From positions 248,001-312,000 of the forward strand of contig NZ_PVTF01000005.1 in NCBI RefSeq assembly GCF_003002815.1: 64,000 bases of DNA, in the 5' to 3' direction. The stretch is from Umezawaea tangerina. Lineage in GTDB: Bacteria; Actinomycetota; Actinomycetes; Mycobacteriales; Pseudonocardiaceae. Below, piece by piece: positions 60,312-64,000 of the stretch; the stretch's first letter is position 1; each line of letters starts with the position of its first letter. A model generated the notes under the pieces. That model was not told the DNA's origin. It saw only the letters and a program-made list of their open reading frames with translations, and made no database searches. Position numbers and translations under genes: made by a program.

Positions 60312-60680
60312 ATGAACGACTTCGCGACCGCGCTCGCCGAATCCTTCGGCGCCGCGACCACCCGCACGACCGGCCTGGTGATCGACATCTTCGACACCTC
60401 GTCCGAGCGGGCCGCACACGGCCCCATCCCGCCCTGCGGCGGTACTTGCATCTGCAGGGCGCAAGACCCGGTCCTGTCTTGCGGCGGCAACTGCCGCGGC
60501 AGCGCACACGACCCCGTCCTGGCTTGCGGTATCTGCATCGGCAACGCGCACGAGCCGGTGCTCGCTTCCATCTGCCGCGGCAGCGCGCACGACCCGGTCC
60601 TGGCTTCCGGTACCTGCCGCGGCAGCGCGCACGAGCCCGTGCTCGCCTCCGTCTGCCGCACCACCTCGCCGGTGGCGTGA
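60312..60680 (+). CDS. Repeat-bearing Cys-rich RiPP precursor (azol(in)e/TOMM type)
   Basis: The ATG at 60312 follows GGGGGGAG (about 60299-60306); 122 aa. Residues 1-33 look like a leader (MNDFATALAESFGAATTRTT, then GLVIDIFDTSSER). The rest is a series of units of form C-R-G-S-A-H-(D/E)-P-V-L-A-(S/C)-(G)-x at residues 48-60, 61-74, 75-87, 88-101, 102-114 and a partial one to the end. There are ten Cys (42, 46, 48, 57, 61, 72, 75, 88, 102, 115), most in (C/S)-(G)-x-C pairs. The last 4 bp overlap the synthetase gene. No protease site is obvious; the unit borders before Cys are candidates. Precursor role inferred from repeats, Cys content and coupling. Confidence 0.88.
   Translation: MNDFATALAESFGAATTRTTGLVIDIFDTSSERAAHGPIPPCGGTCICRAQDPVLSCGGNCRGSAHDPVLACGICIGNAHEPVLASICRGSAHDPVLASGTCRGSAHEPVLASVCRTTSPVA
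60492..60653 (+). repeat. Two 81-bp tandem repeats encoding paired 14+13-residue units
   Basis: Blocks 60492-60572 and 60573-60653 are exactly 81 bp each and start with TGCCGCGGCAGCGC. Each encodes a 14-residue unit with AHDPVLA and a Gly, then a 13-residue unit with AHEPVLAS and no Gly. The alternation D-long/E-short is strict. A shorter related unit precedes them (60453-60491), and a truncated unit follows. Confidence 0.88.
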
Positions 60681-62878
60681 CCGGGCCGCACATCGGGTTC
60701 AAGCGGCACCTGCGTGCCGAGGTGGTGCCGGGCGACGCGGTGTACGTGTTCTCCGAGGAGGACACCACCGCGTTGCGCGGCCCCCACCTGGAGGAACTGG
60801 CTCCCCTGCTGGACGGGACCAGGGATCTCGCACGGCTGCGCCGGGATCTGCCCGCCTCCGCCGAGCCGGAGCACGTGGCCGGGCTGCTCACCGAGCTGGC
60901 GGAAGCCGGCCTGGTCGCCTTGCGCCCCACCGGTGAACCCGACATCGACCATTCCACGTCGGCCTACTGGGACTCGGTGGGCGTGGCGCCCGCCACGCTG
61001 AACCGCGTCTCCCTGACCGCGGTCGGCGTCGACCTCGGCCCCGCCGCCGACGCGCTGCGGTCCGCCGGGCTGTCGTTGGTGGACGAGGACGCCGACCTGT
61101 CCGTGGTGCTGTGCGACGACTACCTCGCGGCCTCACTGTCTGATGTGGACGAACAGCACCGCGCGGAGGTCAGACCCTGGCTGCTGGCGAAGACCGTCGG
61201 CACGCGGGTGTGGCTCGGGCCGGTCTTCACCCCCGGCGACGGGCCATGCTGGCACTGCCTGGCGACCAGGCTGTGGGCGAACCGGCCGGCCGAGGCCCAC
61301 GTGCGCGACTCGCTCGGGTTGGCGCACGCGGTGGCACGGCCCGCTGTCGCGTTCGGCCCGCTGACCGCTGTCGCGCTGAACCTGGTCGCGCTGGAGGCCG
61401 CCAAGTGGCTGGCCGGACTGCGGCACGACGGGCAGCGCACCCTGTGGACCTTCGACAGCCGCGACCTGACCGGCAGGCGCCACGAGGTCAGGGCGCGTCC
61501 GCAGTGCGCGTCCTGCGGTGACACCGAACTGGTGCGGGAACGCACGCGGCGCCCGGTGCTGCTGCGGTCCCGACCGAAGACCCACACGTCCGGCGGCGGA
61601 CACCGTTCGGCCACGCCGCAGGAGGTGCTCGACACCTACCGGCACCTGGTGAGCCCGCTGACCGGGGTGGTCAAGGACATCAGCCAGGACAGGCGTGGAC
61701 CGGCGTTCTTCAACTCGTTCCGCTCCGGCCCGAACACCGCGCTGGGCAACCGCGGCGCCGCGCACCTGCGCTCGGCGTTGCGGTCGCAGAACGGCGGCAA
61801 GGGCGTCACCCCGTTGCACGCCGAGGTGGGTGCGCTGTGCGAAGCGCTGGAGCGGCACAGCGGCCACGCCGACGGTGACGAGGAGCGGGTGCGCGGCAGC
61901 TTCCGCTCACTGCGCGACCGGGCGATCCACCCGGACACCGTGCAGCTGTTCGACCGGCGCCAGCAGCACGACCGCGCCCGGTGGAACGCCGAGCACTCCG
62001 GCTTCCAGTACGTCTGCGCCCCGTTCGACGAGGACGCCGAGTTCGACTGGACGCCCGTGTGGTCGCTCACCCGGCAGCGGCACCGGCTGCTCCCCACCGC
62101 CATGCTCTACTTCACCACGGCTCCGCACGAGCAGTTCACCGCCGACTCGAACGGCAACGCCGCGGGCTCGTCGCTCGAGGACGCTGTGCTGCAAGGGATG
62201 TTGGAGGTCGTCGAGCGCGACGCGGTCGCGCTGTGGTGGTACAACCGCACGCGCCAGCCCGCGGTGGACCTCGACGCGGTCGACGACGGGTGGATCGCGC
62301 AGGCGCGCCGGGTGCACGCGGAGCTCGGCCGGGAGGTGTGGGCGCTGGACCTGACCTCGGACATCGGCGTGCCCACCGTGGTGGCGCTGTCCCGGCGCAC
62401 CGACCAGCCGCGCCAGGACGTCATGATGGGGTTCGGCGCCCACCTGGACCCGGCGGTGGCGGTCCGCCGCGCCCTGACCGAGCTCAACCAGATGATGCCC
62501 TCGGTCATCGACGGTCGGGGCTGGGACGACGCCGACTTCCGGCGGTGGCTCGAGCAGGCGACCGTGGAGAACCAACCGCACCTGCTGCCCGATCCGGCGT
62601 TGGGAACGCCCGCCCCCGTCGACCTCAGCTCCCCGGACCTGCTCGACGACGTCCGGACCGTCCACAAGCGACTGGAGGAGGCCGGCCTCGAGGTCTTCGT
62701 GCTCGACCAGACCCGTCCGGACATCGGCCTTCCGGTGGTGAAGGTGATCGTGCCGGGACTGCGCGGTTTCTGGGCGCGGTTCGCGCCGGGCAGGCTGTAC
62801 GACGTGCCGGTGCGGTTGGGCAGGCTGACCACGCCCACCGCCTACGAGGACCTCAACCCGATGCCGATGTTCCTCTGA
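60677..62878 (+). CDS. Fused E1-like/YcaO azoline synthetase (TOMM cyclodehydratase)
   Basis: GTG at 60677 in a GTGA overlap with the precursor gene; 733 aa. Residues ~1-85 are a PqqD/RRE-like leader-binding region, and ~85-290 an E1-like domain with the zinc Cys pairs C191/C194 (PCWHCLA) and C277/C280 (QCASCGD). The YcaO domain starts near 310: ATP/Mg Glu residues in HAEVGALCEALERHSG and in GNAAGSSLEDAVLQGMLEVV followed by ERDA. It ends NPMPMFL, the Pro-rich tail needed for catalysis in azoline YcaOs. It should convert Cys (and perhaps Ser/Thr) of the neighbouring precursor to azolines. No dehydrogenase gene is next to it. Confidence 0.92.
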   Translation: MTGPHIGFKRHLRAEVVPGDAVYVFSEEDTTALRGPHLEELAPLLDGTRDLARLRRDLPASAEPEHVAGLLTELAEAGLVALRPTGEPDIDHSTSAYWDSVGVAPATLNRVSLTAVGVDLGPAADALRSAGLSLVDEDADLSVVLCDDYLAASLSDVDEQHRAEVRPWLLAKTVGTRVWLGPVFTPGDGPCWHCLATRLWANRPAEAHVRDSLGLAHAVARPAVAFGPLTAVALNLVALEAAKWLAGLRHDGQRTLWTFDSRDLTGRRHEVRARPQCASCGDTELVRERTRRPVLLRSRPKTHTSGGGHRSATPQEVLDTYRHLVSPLTGVVKDISQDRRGPAFFNSFRSGPNTALGNRGAAHLRSALRSQNGGKGVTPLHAEVGALCEALERHSGHADGDEERVRGSFRSLRDRAIHPDTVQLFDRRQQHDRARWNAEHSGFQYVCAPFDEDAEFDWTPVWSLTRQRHRLLPTAMLYFTTAPHEQFTADSNGNAAGSSLEDAVLQGMLEVVERDAVALWWYNRTRQPAVDLDAVDDGWIAQARRVHAELGREVWALDLTSDIGVPTVVALSRRTDQPRQDVMMGFGAHLDPAVAVRRALTELNQMMPSVIDGRGWDDADFRRWLEQATVENQPHLLPDPALGTPAPVDLSSPDLLDDVRTVHKRLEEAGLEVFVLDQTRPDIGLPVVKVIVPGLRGFWARFAPGRLYDVPVRLGRLTTPTAYEDLNPMPMFL

Positions 62879-62933
62879 CCACCGCCCGCTCGACGACCTC
62901 CGGGACGACGTGGTGGTGGCCGGGCTCCCGGTG

Positions 62934-62969
62934 CCGCCGGACTCCCCCGATGACCGGGGAGTCCGGCGG
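62934..62969. terminator. 14-bp perfect hairpin after the azoline synthetase gene
   Basis: Positions 62934-62947 (CCGCCGGACTCCCC) and 62956-62969 (GGGGAGTCCGGCGG) pair perfectly around an 8-nt loop, 56 bp after the stop, and TTTCC follows. An outer dyad, GGTGGTGG with CCACCACC, could extend it. It separates the RiPP genes from the convergent gene at 63011. Confidence 0.85.
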
Positions 62970-63010
62970 TTTCCACCACCGGGCGGGAACTCCTGGTGCC
63001 CGTCGCCCCG

Positions 63011-63784
63011 TCAGAAGCCGGCGAACACCCGGCGCAGGTCGTCGAGCGTGACGTTGCCCTCGACGGTGATCCCCTTGTCGTAGGGCGTCCTGAGGCGGCC
63101 GCTGACCAACCGGACCAGTGCTTCCGGCGGCCCGTCGAGCGTCGCCGAAGGCGCCTCGAGGTGGTCCACGACGGTGACCGAGTCGTCGATCACCAGAGCG
63201 GCGCCCGCGGTCGCGAGGGACACCGGGCTCGCCAGCTCGGCGGGCTTCGCGACGAAGCCCAGCAGGAAGCCGATGGGACCGGCCAGCAGGTCGAGGAGCA
63301 CCGCGGCGGAGTCGGCGTCCACCCCGGCGTCCGGGTCGAAGGCCACGCGCACGTCCCACGAGTGGTTGGCCACCTCGTTGAGCCGCATGCCCAACGCGGT
63401 CACCAGCGGGACAGGTTCGGGCAGGAAGCCGAGGTCGACGGTCATCGACGAGCGCTGCTCGGGGGTGAGCGCCTCGACCGTGTCGAGCCAGCGGGCGTTG
63501 TGCTCCAGGAAACCCTCGACCTGCGCGCGCGGAGCGGAGGCGTCCCAGCGGGCCCAGATCGCCTGGTTGTCCTCCGCCGCCACGGTCTCCCCCGCGGCCG
63601 AGGCGATCGGTGCGCGGCCGATCTCCGCGCCGCTGCCGAGGTGGGAGTAGACCTGGGCGACGGTCCACTCCGCGGCACCGCTGGGTGCGGCCAACCGGTC
63701 GTCGGCGAGGCCGCGGGCGAGATGGGCGAGCACGTCGTGCTCGGTGCGCAGGGCGCTGATCGTGCGGTCCACGAGTCCAGTCAT
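63011..63784 (-). CDS. Maleylpyruvate isomerase-family (mycothiol-dependent, DinB-like) protein
   Basis: ATG at 63784; 257 aa. The four-helix DinB-like bundle carries the metal-binding His residues in WTVAQVYSHLGSGAE and in MRLNEVANHSWDVRVAFDPD, with Glu from NEVANH. The C-terminal ~100 residues are the MDMPI_C-like extension. Members use mycothiol for isomerisation or detoxification, but many paralogues have no known substrate. Not obviously linked to the RiPP genes, which are convergent. Confidence 0.9.
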   Translation of the reverse strand: MTGLVDRTISALRTEHDVLAHLARGLADDRLAAPSGAAEWTVAQVYSHLGSGAEIGRAPIASAAGETVAAEDNQAIWARWDASAPRAQVEGFLEHNARWLDTVEALTPEQRSSMTVDLGFLPEPVPLVTALGMRLNEVANHSWDVRVAFDPDAGVDADSAAVLLDLLAGPIGFLLGFVAKPAELASPVSLATAGAALVIDDSVTVVDHLEAPSATLDGPPEALVRLVSGRLRTPYDKGITVEGNVTLDDLRRVFAGF

Positions 63785-64000
63785 GGCACGCTCAACCCCC
63801 GGATGGACCCATCTGTTCCGCTGATCACCGCATCAGGTGAAATCCCCTGCCCGGCCGACCGTCGCCGCGGGGACGACCGCTTGCCCGAATTCGGGGCCGG
63901 AATGGAATACCGACGCCGACATCGATTTCAGGATGCCGCACCGTGCAACCATTCAGCGCAATCGACAGGACCTCGCTGCATCGTTTGCCGCATTCGATTC
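63785..64000. other. Intergenic DNA at window end
   Basis: No gene was recognised in the last 216 bp. The stretch presumably contains the promoter of the minus-strand gene at 63011-63784. The DNA from about 63890 on is less GC-rich than its surroundings. Confidence 0.4.

Noticed and set aside
60492-60653. CRISPR array or non-coding satellite
   Set aside because: The 81-bp repeats are in frame, directly adjacent without variable spacers, and lie inside an open frame with a good start that overlaps the YcaO gene.

Overview
This is high-GC actinobacterial DNA. Many genes start with GTG, genes in operons overlap by 4 bp (ATGA or GTGA), and there is a mycothiol-type (DinB/MDMPI) enzyme, NarL-type two-component pairs and an ESX/WXG100-type locus. 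The accessory gene mix suggests a Pseudonocardiaceae-like soil actinomycete such as the Saccharothrix, Actinosynnema or Lentzea group. That placement is an inference; no rRNA or other marker is present. No tRNA, rRNA, CRISPR array, transposase or phage gene was recognised.

Layout. 35-1588 is a secreted glucosaminidase with a repeat domain. 2071-6196 is an operon of a VioB/RebD-like ferritin-fold protein, a soluble histidine kinase and a response regulator. 6198-9968 holds a second two-component pair and a divergent ABC exporter. 10118-14705 is a complete lasso-peptide cluster: precursor, cyclase, RRE protein, leader peptidase, ABC ATPase and permease. 14744-22000 carries housekeeping-type enzymes with their regulators (epoxide hydrolase, WYL regulator, OYE/TetR pair, STAS protein, aldo-keto reductase/AraC pair). 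22006-24546 is an extracytoplasmic flavin electron-transfer operon (ApbE, FMN-binding protein, ferric-reductase-like membrane protein). 24746-29628 holds an amino-acid permease, an SGNH hydrolase, an MFS exporter and a divergent TetR regulator. 29647-30623 is a decayed GntR/ABC transporter locus. 30671-33841 is a large NB-ARC/TPR protein with a CHAT-like end that lacks its catalytic dyad. 33947-36606 has a VC0807-type membrane protein and a third two-component pair. 36916-39519 is a WXG100-type toxin/immunity island. 39640-45015 holds assorted enzymes and regulators. 45024-54360 is a carbohydrate locus: Gfo/Idh dehydrogenase, DUF4832-type secreted protein, ABC sugar importer without its own ATPase, GH36 alpha-galactosidase and ROK regulator. 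54608-57200 holds an aromatic-hydroxylase-like FAD monooxygenase beside the compressed wreck of a meta-cleavage lower-pathway operon (mhpD-F-E like). 57237-60107 has an RDD protein and a divergent XRE regulator/SDR pair. 60312-62878 is a two-gene RiPP locus: a repeat-bearing, Cys-rich precursor overlapping a fused E1-like/YcaO azoline synthetase. 63011-63784 is a maleylpyruvate-isomerase-family protein.

The most unusual items are two RiPP systems. The azol(in)e precursor at 60312-60680 is built from tandem 13/14-residue Cys-containing units, organised as 27-residue pairs, and is translationally coupled to its synthetase. The lasso precursor at 10118-10249 has a 19-residue core in which only Asp7 lies in the usual ring-closing window, so a seven-residue ring is predicted. 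Also notable are the soluble kinase coupled to a VioB/RebD-like protein, the split toxin gene, the dyad-less CHAT protein and two clearly decaying operons.
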